45,013 bases of DNA from Actinomycetes bacterium (GCA_021819205.1 JAKARV010000010.1:1-45013); one strand, 5' to 3'; positions 15,984-25,709 are shown, numbered from the stretch's first letter. Program-made: numbers and translations. The notes: generated from the letters alone by a model not told the origin.

Positions 15984-17263
15984 CCCAACCTCCCGAGTAT
16001 TAGCGGGCGCGATGGGCCCGGGGATGAGGCGATCGAAAGCGCGCCACGGAGCTCCGCCTCCGCCGTTGCCAACAGAGCTGGGTCGTCGGCGTGGATCTCG
16101 AAGACTGGCTGGCCTACCGCCACCCGATCGCCCGCCTTGGCCAGGCAGATTACACCCGCGGTTGCGCTCACCGAATCCTCCTTGCGGCTGCGCCCGGCAC
16201 CAAGTTTCCAGGCGACCTCTCCGACTTTCAGGGCGTCCACCGATGAGACGAATCCCGCCCCTACCGAAGTGACCCGCTCGACGATCCTGGCGCGGGGGAG
16301 CTCTGCGGCAGGGTCGCCTCCCTGCGCGGCAACCATAGCTCGGTAACGGTCCATCGCCGATCCGTCGCCAAGGACGCGGAGTGGATCGGCATCGATGCGG
16401 GCAAGTTCGCCCATGCCACCGGCAAGCTCTACGCACAAATCAACGAGATCTGCGGGACCACCACCGGCAAGCACCTCCACGGCCTCGGCTACCTCGACCG
16501 AGTTCCCGACGGCTCGGCCAAGCGGGTCGTCCATGGCACTAAGCACTGCCTTGGTCGAGACACCGAAGTCCCCGCCCAGATCGACCATCGTCCGGGCAAG
16601 CTCCGTGGCGCGCTCCAGACTCTTCATGAAGGCGCCCCGACCAACCTTGACATCGAGAAGCAGGGCAGAGGTCCCCTCCGCAACCTTTTTGGAGATGATC
16701 GAGGCTGCGATCAGCGGTATCGATTCCACGGTCGCGGTCACGTCGCGGAGTGCGTAGAGCCGGCGATCCGCCGGGGCAAGCCCGGGACCAGCCGCACAGA
16801 TCACGCAACCGACCTCTTCCAGCCCCTTCACCACTTCGGCGCGCGATAACTCCGACCTCCAACCAGGAATCGACTCCAGCTTGTCCAAGGTGCCGCCGGT
16901 ATGACCAAGGCCACGGCCGGATAGCTGCGGAACCGCCGCCCCCATTGCCGCTACCATCGGCGCAAGAATAAGCGATACCTTGTCGCCAACGCCACCGGTG
17001 GAGTGTTTGTCCACAGTCGGTTTCGACAGTCGCGACAGATCCATCTGCTCTCCGGAGCCGATGATGCTTCGGGTCAGCGCTACCAACTCCGACCGGGTCA
17101 GCGAGTTGAAGTAGATCGCCATAAGCATCGCGGCCATCTGCTCCTCGGCAACCGACCCCGCCAAATACGACTCAATTAGCCAACTGATCTCCACTCCGCT
17201 CAACTCGCGGCCATCGCGCTTTGCCGCAATAAGCGAGACCGCCGACAACGGACCGTTGCTCAT
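15980..17263 (-). CDS. deoA: Thymidine/pyrimidine-nucleoside phosphorylase
   Basis: A 427-residue pyrimidine nucleoside phosphorylase. It splits thymidine, deoxyuridine or uridine with phosphate into the free base and (deoxy)ribose-1-phosphate. The family signature SGRGLGHTGGTLDKLESI is at about residues 115-132. The phosphate/substrate loop VDKHSTGGVGDKVSL is at about 84-98, and SIISKKVAEGTSALLLDVKVG follows. The ATG at 17263 overlaps the cdd stop by 4 nt (ATGA). The released base could enter the dihydropyrimidine module at 23229-26549, and the sugar phosphate passes to the mutase and DeoC. Confidence 0.96.
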   Translation of the reverse strand: MSNGPLSAVSLIAAKRDGRELSGVEISWLIESYLAGSVAEEQMAAMLMAIYFNSLTRSELVALTRSIIGSGEQMDLSRLSKPTVDKHSTGGVGDKVSLILAPMVAAMGAAVPQLSGRGLGHTGGTLDKLESIPGWRSELSRAEVVKGLEEVGCVICAAGPGLAPADRRLYALRDVTATVESIPLIAASIISKKVAEGTSALLLDVKVGRGAFMKSLERATELARTMVDLGGDFGVSTKAVLSAMDDPLGRAVGNSVEVAEAVEVLAGGGPADLVDLCVELAGGMGELARIDADPLRVLGDGSAMDRYRAMVAAQGGDPAAELPRARIVERVTSVGAGFVSSVDALKVGEVAWKLGAGRSRKEDSVSATAGVICLAKAGDRVAVGQPVFEIHADDPALLATAEAELRGALSIASSPGPSRPLILGRLG

Positions 17264-17673
17264 TGCCTCGCACCCTTCGCCGGTAGGTCGCCCGGGCCGA
17301 AGGCAGAAGGAAGGAGCTCGTTGAGCCGGCGAGGCGGCGCGCCCGAGCCAGAGTCCACGAGGAGATCCCCGCCACCGTGCTCGTGCAGGAGTTGACGGCA
17401 ACGTCCACAAGGGGAAAGTGGATTTCCGCCATCGTCGCTCACCGCGACGGCAGCGAGCCGACCGCCTCCGGAGGCAGCGAGCGCTGATATCAGGCCGCAT
17501 TCGGCGCACAGCGTCAGCCCCAAAGACGCGTTCTCCACGTTGCAAGAGGAGAGTACATCCCCCCGGTCGTTGACTCCGGCAGCCCCGACTTTGAGCCCGG
17601 AGTAGGGGGCGTATCCGCGCCGGGCGGAGTCCTGGGCCAGCCGGCGCAGCCGCTCCCAATCGATCATTGGCAT
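17260..17673 (-). CDS. cdd: Cytidine deaminase, homotetrameric type
   Basis: Converts (deoxy)cytidine to (deoxy)uridine, feeding DeoA. At 137 residues it has the small tetrameric form. Zinc ligands are Cys56, Cys89 and Cys92, with catalytic Glu58 in CAEC; PCGRCRQ and the sugar-contacting NVENAS are present. The ATG at 17673 is used, and a second ATG at 17667 is possible. It lies 58 nt after the permease gene and overlaps deoA, so it begins the enzyme block of the operon. Confidence 0.96.
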   Translation of the reverse strand: MPMIDWERLRRLAQDSARRGYAPYSGLKVGAAGVNDRGDVLSSCNVENASLGLTLCAECGLISALAASGGGRLAAVAVSDDGGNPLSPCGRCRQLLHEHGGGDLLVDSGSGAPPRRLNELLPSAFGPGDLPAKGARQ

Positions 17674-17731
17674 CGGCAGGCGCCCCTAGCCGGGAGTACT
17701 CGTTGATACGATCGCTGTGTCCTCAATATGA

Positions 17732-19060
17732 TCATCCTTTCGACTGCTGGAGGAAGGGTTTCCCGTCGGCGCCGGGCGGGACCGCCCTGCCAACCAGGCC
17801 AGCTACAACTCCGATGGTTACCAAGTAAGGGGCCATGATCAAAAACGGGGATGGAATAGGGACGTTCAGCACCGCGAGAATACTCTGCAGTGCGTCCGAA
17901 AAGCCGAAAAGCAGGGCCGCCAAGAAGGCACTGTAAGGACGCCAGCGGCCAAAGATCATCACTGCAAGGGCCACGAAACCGAGCCCGGCTGACATCCCAA
18001 CCGAGAACTCCCCCACCGAACCCAGGGTGAAGGCGACCCCGCCGACTCCAGCCACGGCTCCGCCCAGTACAACGCTCCGGTAACGCGTCCTTACAACCGA
18101 TATCCCGACAGACTGGGAGGCCTCCGGGTGCTCGCCAACGGAGCGCACTCGAAGGCCCCAGCGCGCCCGGAACAAGGCGATGTCAATCGCGACCACAAGC
18201 ACTACCGCCAGATAGACAAAGATGTTTTGGTCGAACAGTACCGGACCAACGACCGGTATCTTGTCCAGAATCGGAATCGGAAGCGCCGGAAAGGTCGACG
18301 GCGAGTTGAGTGTGCCCTGGAACGGGTTGAGCAGCTGGTTGGTGAGGTAGTTGGTCAACCCGGTGGCCAGCGCAACCAGCACGACACCGACAATGATCTG
18401 GTCAACCGCGTAGCGCAAGGATAGGAATGCAAGCAGCAGGCCTATAAGGGCACCGACGACTGCGCCTGCCAGCAGGCCAAGCCACAGATTCTGCGTCCAG
18501 CTCCCGATCATTGCCCCCATGAAGGCACCAGCCAGGAACTGGCCCTCTATCGCGATGTTTATCACCCCCGAACGCTCACAAAGAATTCCCGACATGGAGC
18601 CGAAAATGAGCGGAATGGAGGCTACAAGCGAACTTGCCAGAACGCTGGTCAAGTTGAGGGAGTTTCCCCTTGCCGCCCACGCAAGGAAGGACCAGAGGAA
18701 AGCGACGACAGCCGCTGCAAAGACGCCGTACGCCCCCCTCCTGGTCTGGGTCAGAAGCAAAACCACGCCTGCCAGTAGCATCACTACCGCCATGGAGAGC
18801 GAGAACCACCGGACCGGTAGCGCAAGCTGCGGAAGAGCAATCGACTGCGCCGAACCGAAGGTAAAGATCACCCTAGCGCTGGCAGGTTGGCCAAAACCGA
18901 AGATCGGAGCGGCGATCGCCGTCAGCAAAAGCGAAACGACTCCCAATCCTCTGATTCGGGTCATGCTTATCACTGTTGGGGTCACGGTACTGGTAGCAAT
19001 CAACTTGGCCCCGGTATCAGAAACCCCTCCCGTCCAGGCAACGTCGCCTGTTCCGCTCAT
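17732..19060 (-). CDS. Nucleoside ABC transporter permease (second subunit, YufQ/NupQ-like)
   Basis: A 442-residue polytopic membrane protein of the BPD_transp_2 type that partners BmpA-family binding proteins. The conserved ERSGVINIAIEGQFLAGAF and GERPEASQSVG-like (GEHPEASQSVGI) segments are visible, with about ten hydrophobic spans. It has an unusually long N-terminal extension of about 40 residues before the first span. The ATG at 19060 overlaps the upstream permease stop (ATGA) and has GGTGGGGGG in front. With the other permease it forms the heterodimeric channel. Confidence 0.93.
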   Translation of the reverse strand: MSGTGDVAWTGGVSDTGAKLIATSTVTPTVISMTRIRGLGVVSLLLTAIAAPIFGFGQPASARVIFTFGSAQSIALPQLALPVRWFSLSMAVVMLLAGVVLLLTQTRRGAYGVFAAAVVAFLWSFLAWAARGNSLNLTSVLASSLVASIPLIFGSMSGILCERSGVINIAIEGQFLAGAFMGAMIGSWTQNLWLGLLAGAVVGALIGLLLAFLSLRYAVDQIIVGVVLVALATGLTNYLTNQLLNPFQGTLNSPSTFPALPIPILDKIPVVGPVLFDQNIFVYLAVVLVVAIDIALFRARWGLRVRSVGEHPEASQSVGISVVRTRYRSVVLGGAVAGVGGVAFTLGSVGEFSVGMSAGLGFVALAVMIFGRWRPYSAFLAALLFGFSDALQSILAVLNVPIPSPFLIMAPYLVTIGVVAGLVGRAVPPGADGKPFLQQSKG

Positions 19061-20358
19061 GCCCCCCACCCCCTCGTGCCCAGCTCGACCGATCGGAGCG
19101 AAGTCGCCTTGAGCCGGTAGATCTCGCGCACCAGCGCCGGCGCAGCTACCAGAAGGACAATTATCGCTTGGATCACACTGATAAGATCAACGGGAACCCC
19201 GGTTGCCGCCTCCATTGCCCTTCCGCCGACGTCAAGCGCTCCAAAAAGAAGGGCTGCAAGTACGACGCCGAGCGGCCGGTTTCGGCCCAGCAAGGCTACC
19301 GTAATCGCGTCGAAACCAACGTTTCCGCCAAAGCCGCTGGTAAGCATCAGCGTGCTCCCCGAGAGGATGACCATCCCGGCAAGACCCGCCAGCGCACCGG
19401 AGATCACCATCACCAACACGGTGACCCGTTTGGAGTCGATGCCAGCCGTTCTGCCGGCGGTAGGGTTGGCCCCCATGATTAGAAAGGAGAAGCCCAAGGT
19501 GCTCCGCTTCATGAACCAGGAGACCAGGTAGGCCGCAACCAGTGCGAGCACGATTCCCAAATTGGCGGGCAACGCGCTACCCAACAGGTGCGGAAGCTGC
19601 GCCGACGCATCAACAGGACGGGATATCGCGTTGCTCTGTCCCGGCTGGCGGAACGGGCGGTTAGTCAGCAAGTAAAGCAAAAAATTGAGGATTACGTAGT
19701 TAAGCATTATGGTCACGATGACCTCGTGGGCTCCGGTCTTGGCCTTGAGAATCCCGGGGATAAAGCCGGCGATGGCCCCACCGGCCAAACCGGCTGCCAC
19801 GGTCAGGGCAAGATGGATCGGCGAGGGAAGCTGGATCGCCCAGCCAGCGTAGCTAGCACAGATGGCGCCGGCGATGATCTGCCCCTGAGCCCCGATGTTG
19901 AACACACCGCTCTGGAAGCCGACAGCAACCGCAAGTCCCGCAATGATCAGCGGTGTCGCCTGGGTCAAGGTCTCGGAGAGGGGTGTCAAAACCGCTACCC
20001 AGCCCTGTCCGGTGGTAATGGCCTGGAACAGAGCGGGCGGATCGACGATGGAACCGGTGAAGATGTCGCGGTAGACGTCGCCCACCAGAAACCAGGTAGC
20101 CGAGAGGGCGCCTATCGGATTCGAGAAGAACGATCCCCAGGCCTGAAGGGTTGCTGGAGTGGTTACCGTGAGCAGTACCGCCCCAGCAATCAGAGCGGTA
20201 ACGATCGCAAGCAATGTAATCGCCCAGGGCCTTCCATAGGCAAAACTGCTGTTCAACGACCTTAGCAACCCACTCGGGGATAACCCGACGCCTTTTTTTC
20301 CTCCAGTCTCTGAATCGGACACCAGTTCCAATTCGGGGCCGACGATCCTCTCAGTCAT
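19057..20358 (-). CDS. Nucleoside ABC transporter permease (first subunit, YufP/NupP-like)
   Basis: A 433-residue BPD_transp_2 permease. Landmarks are FNIGAQGQIIAGA (the family's N-I-G-x-x-G-Q segment), KAKTGAHEVIVTIMLNYV and GANPTAGRTAGID. A hydrophilic N-terminus of about 50 residues precedes the first membrane span. The ATG at 20358 lies 8 nt inside the ATPase gene and has GGTGGGGGAG in front. Part of the BmpA-type nucleoside importer. Confidence 0.93.
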   Translation of the reverse strand: MTERIVGPELELVSDSETGGKKGVGLSPSGLLRSLNSSFAYGRPWAITLLAIVTALIAGAVLLTVTTPATLQAWGSFFSNPIGALSATWFLVGDVYRDIFTGSIVDPPALFQAITTGQGWVAVLTPLSETLTQATPLIIAGLAVAVGFQSGVFNIGAQGQIIAGAICASYAGWAIQLPSPIHLALTVAAGLAGGAIAGFIPGILKAKTGAHEVIVTIMLNYVILNFLLYLLTNRPFRQPGQSNAISRPVDASAQLPHLLGSALPANLGIVLALVAAYLVSWFMKRSTLGFSFLIMGANPTAGRTAGIDSKRVTVLVMVISGALAGLAGMVILSGSTLMLTSGFGGNVGFDAITVALLGRNRPLGVVLAALLFGALDVGGRAMEAATGVPVDLISVIQAIIVLLVAAPALVREIYRLKATSLRSVELGTRGWGA

Positions 20359-21946
20359 CTCCCCCACCCCTCCACTCGAGTTCCCGCAACCGTTCCGTCG
20401 CTCCACTCCCGGGCCGGCTATCGGTCCGCGAGTTCTCGGCTGCCGATGGCTGCACTCCGGTCATCAACAAGCCGATGTGGTCGCGGCCGACATCCGGATT
20501 GACTACGTCGACAATCTTGCCACGGTGCATCACCGCGACCCGATCGCCAAGAGAGAGCACCTCGTCCAGTTCGGCCGAGACCAGCAACACCGCGACCCCT
20601 GCATCCCTTGCAGCCACGATCCGTCGGTGTATGTACTCGATTGAGCCGACGTCAAGACCGCGAGTCGGCTGGGAAGCCACCAGCAGCACCAGTTCGCGCG
20701 AGAGTTCGCGCGCCACCACCACCTTCTGCTGGTTTCCTCCGGACAAGTTGGCTACCGGCGCGTTCACCGACTGGGTGCGAATATCGAACTCCTCCACGAG
20801 CCTTTCGGCGTTCTCCTCGATTGCCCGCAGGTCACGGCGCCACCCTGTAGCGAACGGCTTGCGACTGTAGAGGTCGAGCACCAGATTCTCGGCAATCGAC
20901 ATCGGCAGCACGAGCCCGTCTACCTGCCGATCCTCGGGTATGTGGCCAACGCCCAGCTCGATCATCTTTCGCGGGCTTGCCCCGGCCACTGGCTTGCCGT
21001 CTAGCTCGATACTCCCAGAATGTGGTGGGAGTAGCCCCACCAAGCTTCGGACCAGCTCGGTCTGGCCATTCCCATCGACTCCGGCAATGCTCACGATCTC
21101 GCCCGCCCTCACCTCCAAGTTCAGCCGGTCTACCGCTAAAGCTCCTCGTTCGTCATAGACGGTCAGATCCCTGACCGATAGAACCGCCCTGGAAGGCTTC
21201 GGTTTTCCCCAATCGACGTCAAGTTGCACATCCCGGCCAACGATCATCGAGGCAAGTTCCCGCTCGGTAAGGGTTTTGGGGTCGCCTTGGCCGGCCACGC
21301 GCCCGCGCCTCAGCACGGTGACCCGGTCCGCCACCGCGGCGACCTCCTTGAGCTTGTGGGTGATGAACATTATCGACCTGCCGCTATCGGCCAGGGACCT
21401 CATGATTTTGAAAAGCGCCTCGGTCTCCTGAAGCGTGAGCACTGCGGTCGGCTCGTCAAGAATAAGCAGCCTGGCGTCGTGGCCAAGAGCCTTGAGAATC
21501 TCCACCCGCTGCTGCATCCCGATCGGGAGGTCGCCGACGATAGCATCCGGATCGACCGCCAGCCCATATGCCTCAGAGAGCTCTAGCACCTTGCGGCGCG
21601 AGAGCGCGCGATCAAGAAGGACCCTCTTCTTCACGGGCTCGAAGCCAAGTACCGCATTCTCGGCAACCGTGAAAACCGGCACCAGCATGAAGTGTTGATG
21701 GACCATTCCAATGCCGCTTGCGATCGCCTCGCGCGGGCTAGTAAATCTTACCGGCTTCCCGTCGACACGGATCTCCCCAGCGTCTGGCTCAATCATCCCG
21801 AATAGCACGTTCATCAGCGTCGACTTGCCGGCGCCGTTCTCTCCCAGGATGCAGTGGATCTCTCCCGGATTCACAGTCAGGCTCACCAAGTCGTTCGCGA
21901 GCAAGCTCCCAAACGACTTGGTGATTCCTTCGAGATCAACCCTCAC
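20351..21946 (-). CDS. Nucleoside ABC transporter ATPase with two nucleotide-binding domains (YufO/NupO-like)
   Basis: A 531-residue double ATPase. Domain 1 has Walker A GENGAGKST, HQHFMLVPVFTVAEN and Walker B LLILDEPTAVL; its signature is degenerate (DLPIGMQQRVEI). Domain 2 has a divergent P-loop (GVDGNGQTE), signature NLSGGNQQKVVVARE, and a Walker B altered to LLVASQPTRGLD. The degenerate second site is normal for ATPases of BmpA-linked purine/pyrimidine nucleoside importers. The GTG at 21946 is the first usable start, 73 nt after bmpA. The permease gene starts within its last 8 nt. Confidence 0.95.
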   Translation of the reverse strand: MRVDLEGITKSFGSLLANDLVSLTVNPGEIHCILGENGAGKSTLMNVLFGMIEPDAGEIRVDGKPVRFTSPREAIASGIGMVHQHFMLVPVFTVAENAVLGFEPVKKRVLLDRALSRRKVLELSEAYGLAVDPDAIVGDLPIGMQQRVEILKALGHDARLLILDEPTAVLTLQETEALFKIMRSLADSGRSIMFITHKLKEVAAVADRVTVLRRGRVAGQGDPKTLTERELASMIVGRDVQLDVDWGKPKPSRAVLSVRDLTVYDERGALAVDRLNLEVRAGEIVSIAGVDGNGQTELVRSLVGLLPPHSGSIELDGKPVAGASPRKMIELGVGHIPEDRQVDGLVLPMSIAENLVLDLYSRKPFATGWRRDLRAIEENAERLVEEFDIRTQSVNAPVANLSGGNQQKVVVARELSRELVLLVASQPTRGLDVGSIEYIHRRIVAARDAGVAVLLVSAELDEVLSLGDRVAVMHRGKIVDVVNPDVGRDHIGLLMTGVQPSAAENSRTDSRPGSGATERLRELEWRGGGDD

Positions 21947-22019
21947 TCGCCGGTACTCTTTCCACCGGAGCCAGAGAGGTCCAGGCCATCAACCATGCGG
22001 TTTTGATGCTCCCCAACCG

Positions 22020-23108
22020 CTAGCTGGCTGGGTAGGAGTTCGGATCCACCGAGATCTTTCCGGCGATGATCCCGGCCTTTAGGCTGGCAAGCGTCGCCTT
22101 CAAGCTTGCGGGAACCTTGGAGTTGAAGTCGTGGAATGGGGCCAGCGTAACTCCTCCATTGGCGAGAGTGCCGACGTAGCTTCCACCCCGGAATGTTCCA
22201 TTGGCCGCCGCCTCGACTGCACCCTTTACCGAAACCGTTATCCCCTTGGTAACGCTGGTAAGGAAGATCGGGCAGTACTGGGGCGCCGAGATGCAGCCAT
22301 CGGTATCCACCCACTCCATCACCGTACCGTTGTTCGCCTGCTGGACAGCCGCCGCCGCACCCAGTCCCACCGGACCGGCAACCGGAAATATGACGTCCGC
22401 ACCCTGCTGCATCAGAGAGGTCGCCGCCAGCTTGCCATCATTCTCATTGGTAAACGAGCCGGTGAACAGCCCGGTTCCGGCGAAGCTCCCGGCGGCGCGA
22501 TGAGTGGCCGGAACCCAGCCGAGCGCCTTCACGTGGGCATGATTCTTCAGGTCGTAGTACCGCACCCCGGCTACGAACCCATCCATATAGATAGTCACAG
22601 TTGGAATGTCGAGTCCACCGAAGGTACCGACAACGCCAGACTTGCTCATGGCCGCAGCGAGATAGCCGCCGAGGAACCCATCCTGGTTGGTCTGGTACTG
22701 AAGGGTGTCGACGTTGGCGTAGGTCTTGGAGAAGCCGAAGTCCACAATAGCAAACTTCTGCTTCGGGTGGCTGGTGGCGGCCGCCTGGGTGGCGGGGCCC
22801 ATGTCAAAGCCGACCGTAACGATGATTCCGCACTTCTGCGCAACAAAGTCGGCAATATTCGAGGCGTAATCGCTCGAGCTTGGAGACTGCAGATACCTGA
22901 CCGTGAAGTGCCCCTGCGCTGCAGCTTGTTGCATTCCCGCCCAAGCCGATGCGTTGAACGACCGGTCGTTGATCCCGCCGGTATCGGTGACCAGGCACCC
23001 CACAAACTTCGATTTTGCGCTGGTTTGCGCGGTAGAGGAGGTTGCTCCGCACGCCCCGGCCGCTACCGAGATCGCTGCCAGCATCATTACTTTCGACTTG
23101 TATCCCAT
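22020..23108 (-). CDS. BmpA/Med-family nucleoside-binding lipoprotein
   Basis: A 362-residue substrate-binding lipoprotein. The signal peptide MGYKSKVMMLAAISVAAGAC ends in the lipobox Cys. The mature protein shows typical Bmp/PnrA features: VTDTGGINDRSFNASAW, FAIVDFG, GFLGGYLAAAMSKSGVVGTFGG and QQGADVIFPVAG. These proteins bind purine or pyrimidine nucleosides, and the downstream cdd and deoA argue for pyrimidine (deoxy)nucleosides. The ATG at 23108 has AAAGGATGACAAG upstream. A 120-nt gap separates it from the LLM gene, the largest break in this co-directional block, so an internal promoter is possible there. Confidence 0.94.
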   Translation of the reverse strand: MGYKSKVMMLAAISVAAGACGATSSTAQTSAKSKFVGCLVTDTGGINDRSFNASAWAGMQQAAAQGHFTVRYLQSPSSSDYASNIADFVAQKCGIIVTVGFDMGPATQAAATSHPKQKFAIVDFGFSKTYANVDTLQYQTNQDGFLGGYLAAAMSKSGVVGTFGGLDIPTVTIYMDGFVAGVRYYDLKNHAHVKALGWVPATHRAAGSFAGTGLFTGSFTNENDGKLAATSLMQQGADVIFPVAGPVGLGAAAAVQQANNGTVMEWVDTDGCISAPQYCPIFLTSVTKGITVSVKGAVEAAANGTFRGGSYVGTLANGGVTLAPFHDFNSKVPASLKATLASLKAGIIAGKISVDPNSYPAS

Positions 23109-23159
23109 CTTGTCATCCTTTCCCCAGATAGTTTCACCGCAGCTAGCGGCGTTAGTTGC

Positions 23160-23177
23160 GGCTCGGACTGCCGAGCC
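23160..23177. repeat. GC-rich hairpin between the LLM and bmpA genes
   Basis: Perfect 7-bp arms (GGCTCGG / CCGAGCC) with a 4-nt loop, in the 120-nt gap between the LLM gene and bmpA. No T-run follows on the leftward strand, so a standard Rho-independent terminator is unlikely. It could attenuate read-through or protect the bmpA 5' end. Confidence 0.35.
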
Positions 23178-23228
23178 CCGGCTCCACCAGACTCTCTGTC
23201 CTTCCGAACGAACTCCCCCTTTCCCGTG

Positions 23229-24221
23229 TCAGCCCGGGATTATCCTCTCCCCATAAGCCTCCAGCGTTCCCACCGGATCATCGTGCATCAAGTACAGGGC
23301 GAACTGTCCTACACCCAACGCCTCCAGCTCGGCCAGCCGCTCTTGGTGGTTTTCCGCCGGCCCGAGCAGGCAAAACCTGTCGATCACTTCGTCAGGAACG
23401 AACTCTGTGTCCGGATTGCCCGCCCGGCCATGGTGCTGGTAGTCGTAGCCCTTTCTGGCCTTGATGTAGTCGGTCAAAACTTTTGGAACGAGATCGGAGT
23501 CAAAACCGTAGCGAGCCACGATGTCCGCCACATGATTTCCCACCATGCCACCAAACCATCGAACTTGGTCGCGTTGATGGTGAAGGTCGTCACCTACGTA
23601 GGCTGGTGCTGCCACGCACACAGTGAACGGCTCTCCCGCCAGCCCTGCCTGCGCACGGAGAGCGGATACCTGGCTCGCTGCCCACTCGATAACAAACGGG
23701 TCGGCAAGCTGGAGTATCAGCCCATCGGCCTCCTCTGCCGCCACCTTCAACGCTTTCGGGCCGTAAGCAGCCATCCAGACTTCGAGGCTCCCATCGCGGA
23801 TCCACGGAATCTTTACTCTGGCTTCGCCGAGATCGACCTCCGCACCCTTGGCCAACCCCCTTATCGCCGGCATCGCCCGCCTGAGAGTCGCGAGCGATGC
23901 CGGCGACTCTCCAACCACTCGAAGTGCGGAGTCGCCACGGCCAATCCCGCACACCATCCTCGGCCCGTACATGTCGTTCAAGGTCGCGAAGAGCGACGCG
24001 GTGACCGACCAATGCCGGGTCACCGGGTTAGTAACCATGGGACCAACCTTGATCCGTTCGGTTGCCGCCAGGATCTGCGAGTAGATGACGAAGGGCTCTT
24101 GCCAAAGAACGCAGGAGTCAAAGGTCCAAAAGTGAGTGAAACCCGCCGCTTCCGCGATCTTCGCAAGCTCAACCACCCGGCTCGCCGGCGGGTCCGTCTG
24201 TACGACTAAGCCGTAGTCCAT
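23229..24221 (-). CDS. LLM-class F420-type oxidoreductase linked to dihydropyrimidinase
   Basis: A 330-residue luciferase-like TIM barrel protein resembling F420-dependent oxidoreductases. Landmarks are GLVVQTDPPASRVVELAKIAE, FTHFWTFDS, KVGPMVTNP and MVCGIGRGDSA. From memory it fits a subgroup (CPS_4043-like) often encoded beside dihydropyrimidinase; this is recollection, not a search result. The ATG at 24221 has GGAAAGGTG upstream and is preferred to the TTG at 24236. It is third in a block after the carbamoyl amidase and dihydropyrimidinase genes. Since no flavin/Fe-S dihydropyrimidine dehydrogenase is seen, it may catalyse reduction of the pyrimidine ring or oxidation of a related intermediate; that is a hypothesis. 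Confidence 0.85.
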   Translation of the reverse strand: MDYGLVVQTDPPASRVVELAKIAEAAGFTHFWTFDSCVLWQEPFVIYSQILAATERIKVGPMVTNPVTRHWSVTASLFATLNDMYGPRMVCGIGRGDSALRVVGESPASLATLRRAMPAIRGLAKGAEVDLGEARVKIPWIRDGSLEVWMAAYGPKALKVAAEEADGLILQLADPFVIEWAASQVSALRAQAGLAGEPFTVCVAAPAYVGDDLHHQRDQVRWFGGMVGNHVADIVARYGFDSDLVPKVLTDYIKARKGYDYQHHGRAGNPDTEFVPDEVIDRFCLLGPAENHQERLAELEALGVGQFALYLMHDDPVGTLEAYGERIIPG

Positions 24222-24287
24222 CTCACACCTTTCCAAACGCTTCGCGATAAAACGACACCATTCCGGCGGCGAGTTCGAGAAGTACTC

Positions 24288-25688
24288 CTAGATGAACTGA
24301 TTCAATCCGCGCTTCAAGAATGAGCCGTGACCCTTGCGGCCACAAAAGTGGCCCTCCTCAAGAAGGAGTTCCCCTCGAGAGAAGACGGTCTCCACCTTCC
24401 CTTGAATCCGCATCCCTTCGTAAGTCGAGTAGTCAACGTTCATGTGATGGGTTGCAGCCGAGATCGTCTGCGAAGCCGAGGGGTCGTAGATGACCAGATC
24501 GGCGTCGGCGCCAGGAGCCAGGCTGCCCTTCTGCGGGAAAAGGCCGAACATCTTCGCTGGGGTGGTCGAGACCAGATCGACCCACCGCGAAAGCCCGATC
24601 TCTTTTCGGATAACTCCCTGGTAAATAAGGTCCATGCGGTGTTCCACCCCCGGAAGGCCGTTCGGGATCTTCGAAAAGTCTCCCCGTCCAAGCTCCTTCT
24701 GTCCTGCGAAACAGAACGGGCAGTGGTCGGTTGCCACCACGCTCAGGTCGCCAGTGCGCAGCCCCCGCCACAGATCCATCTGGTGTGAACTGGGCCTCAC
24801 GGGTGGGGAACAGACGTATTTGGCTCCGTCGAATCCAGGACGGGCAAGGTCGTCGTCGCTCAAAAAAAGGTACTGCGGGCAGGTCTCGGCGAAGACCGGC
24901 AGACCCGAATCCCTGGCGGAGATCACCTCCTCCAGAGCTTCCTTTGCCGACAGGTGCACGATATACAGCGGCGATCCGGCCACACGCGCCAGCTGAATTG
25001 CCCGGTGGGTAGCCTCGCCCTCCAGGATCGAAGGGCGAGTCAATCCGTGGTATCTCGGGTCCGTCTCCCCGCGCGCCAGGGCTTGGGCAACGAGAACATC
25101 GATGGCAATTCCGTTTTCGGCGTGCATCATGATTGTCGCACCATTTTCCGACGCCTTCTGCATGGCGAGCAGTATCTCGCCATCCGTCGAGTAGAAGACG
25201 CCTGGGTACGCCATGAACAGCTTGAAGCTGGAGATCCCAGCGTCCACCAGGAGATCCATCTCCTTCAACGACTGCTCGTTTACATCCGAAACGATCATGT
25301 GGAAGCCGTAGTCCACGTAGCAGTTTCCTGCGGCCTTGGCGGACCAGGTGTCAAAACCTTCACCAAGGCTCGTGCCCCGTGCCTGAATGGCAAAGTCGAT
25401 GATCGTGGTAGTCCCGCCGTGGGCCGCAGCAAAAGTGCCGGTCTCGAAGGTATCCGCAGATTGGCTGCCGCCAAAGGGCATCTCCATATGGGTGTGGGCA
25501 TCGATACCGCCCGGGAGAACGTATTTTCTGCTGGCGTCGAAGACGCGGTCAGCCCCCGACTCCCAGGCGGCGGAGGTATCGCTACCCGTTTGAACAACGC
25601 CAACGATCTTTTCCCCTTCGATGAGAAGGTCACCCGGAACTGCTCCGGACGCGTCTACCACCGTGCCACCCTTGATCAGCTGCTTCAT
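24288..25688 (-). CDS. Dihydropyrimidinase / D-hydantoinase
   Basis: Hydrolytic ring opening of 5,6-dihydropyrimidines (or hydantoins) to N-carbamoyl amino acids. The 466-residue cyclic amidohydrolase has the full binuclear metal set: His65 and His67 (HTHMEM), the lysine to be carboxylated (Lys156 in SSFKLFMAYPG), His189 (MMHAENG), His245 (VHLSAKE) and Asp in ATDHCPF. The start ATG at 25688 has GGAGGGGAGGAG upstream. It lies 21 nt after the carbamoyl amidase gene, whose product would take the next step. Exact substrate (dihydrouracil, dihydrothymine or a hydantoin) cannot be told from sequence; the deoxynucleoside operon next door favours pyrimidines. Confidence 0.95.
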   Translation of the reverse strand: MKQLIKGGTVVDASGAVPGDLLIEGEKIVGVVQTGSDTSAAWESGADRVFDASRKYVLPGGIDAHTHMEMPFGGSQSADTFETGTFAAAHGGTTTIIDFAIQARGTSLGEGFDTWSAKAAGNCYVDYGFHMIVSDVNEQSLKEMDLLVDAGISSFKLFMAYPGVFYSTDGEILLAMQKASENGATIMMHAENGIAIDVLVAQALARGETDPRYHGLTRPSILEGEATHRAIQLARVAGSPLYIVHLSAKEALEEVISARDSGLPVFAETCPQYLFLSDDDLARPGFDGAKYVCSPPVRPSSHQMDLWRGLRTGDLSVVATDHCPFCFAGQKELGRGDFSKIPNGLPGVEHRMDLIYQGVIRKEIGLSRWVDLVSTTPAKMFGLFPQKGSLAPGADADLVIYDPSASQTISAATHHMNVDYSTYEGMRIQGKVETVFSRGELLLEEGHFCGRKGHGSFLKRGLNQFI

Positions 25689-25709
25689 GTGCCGGCTCCT
25701 CCCCTCCGC

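Noticed and set aside
22131-24209. Very long (692-codon) open frame on the forward strand
   Set aside because: It lies antisense to the BmpA and LLM genes, has Arg/His-rich composition with no family features, and both opposing genes have full motifs and ribosome sites.
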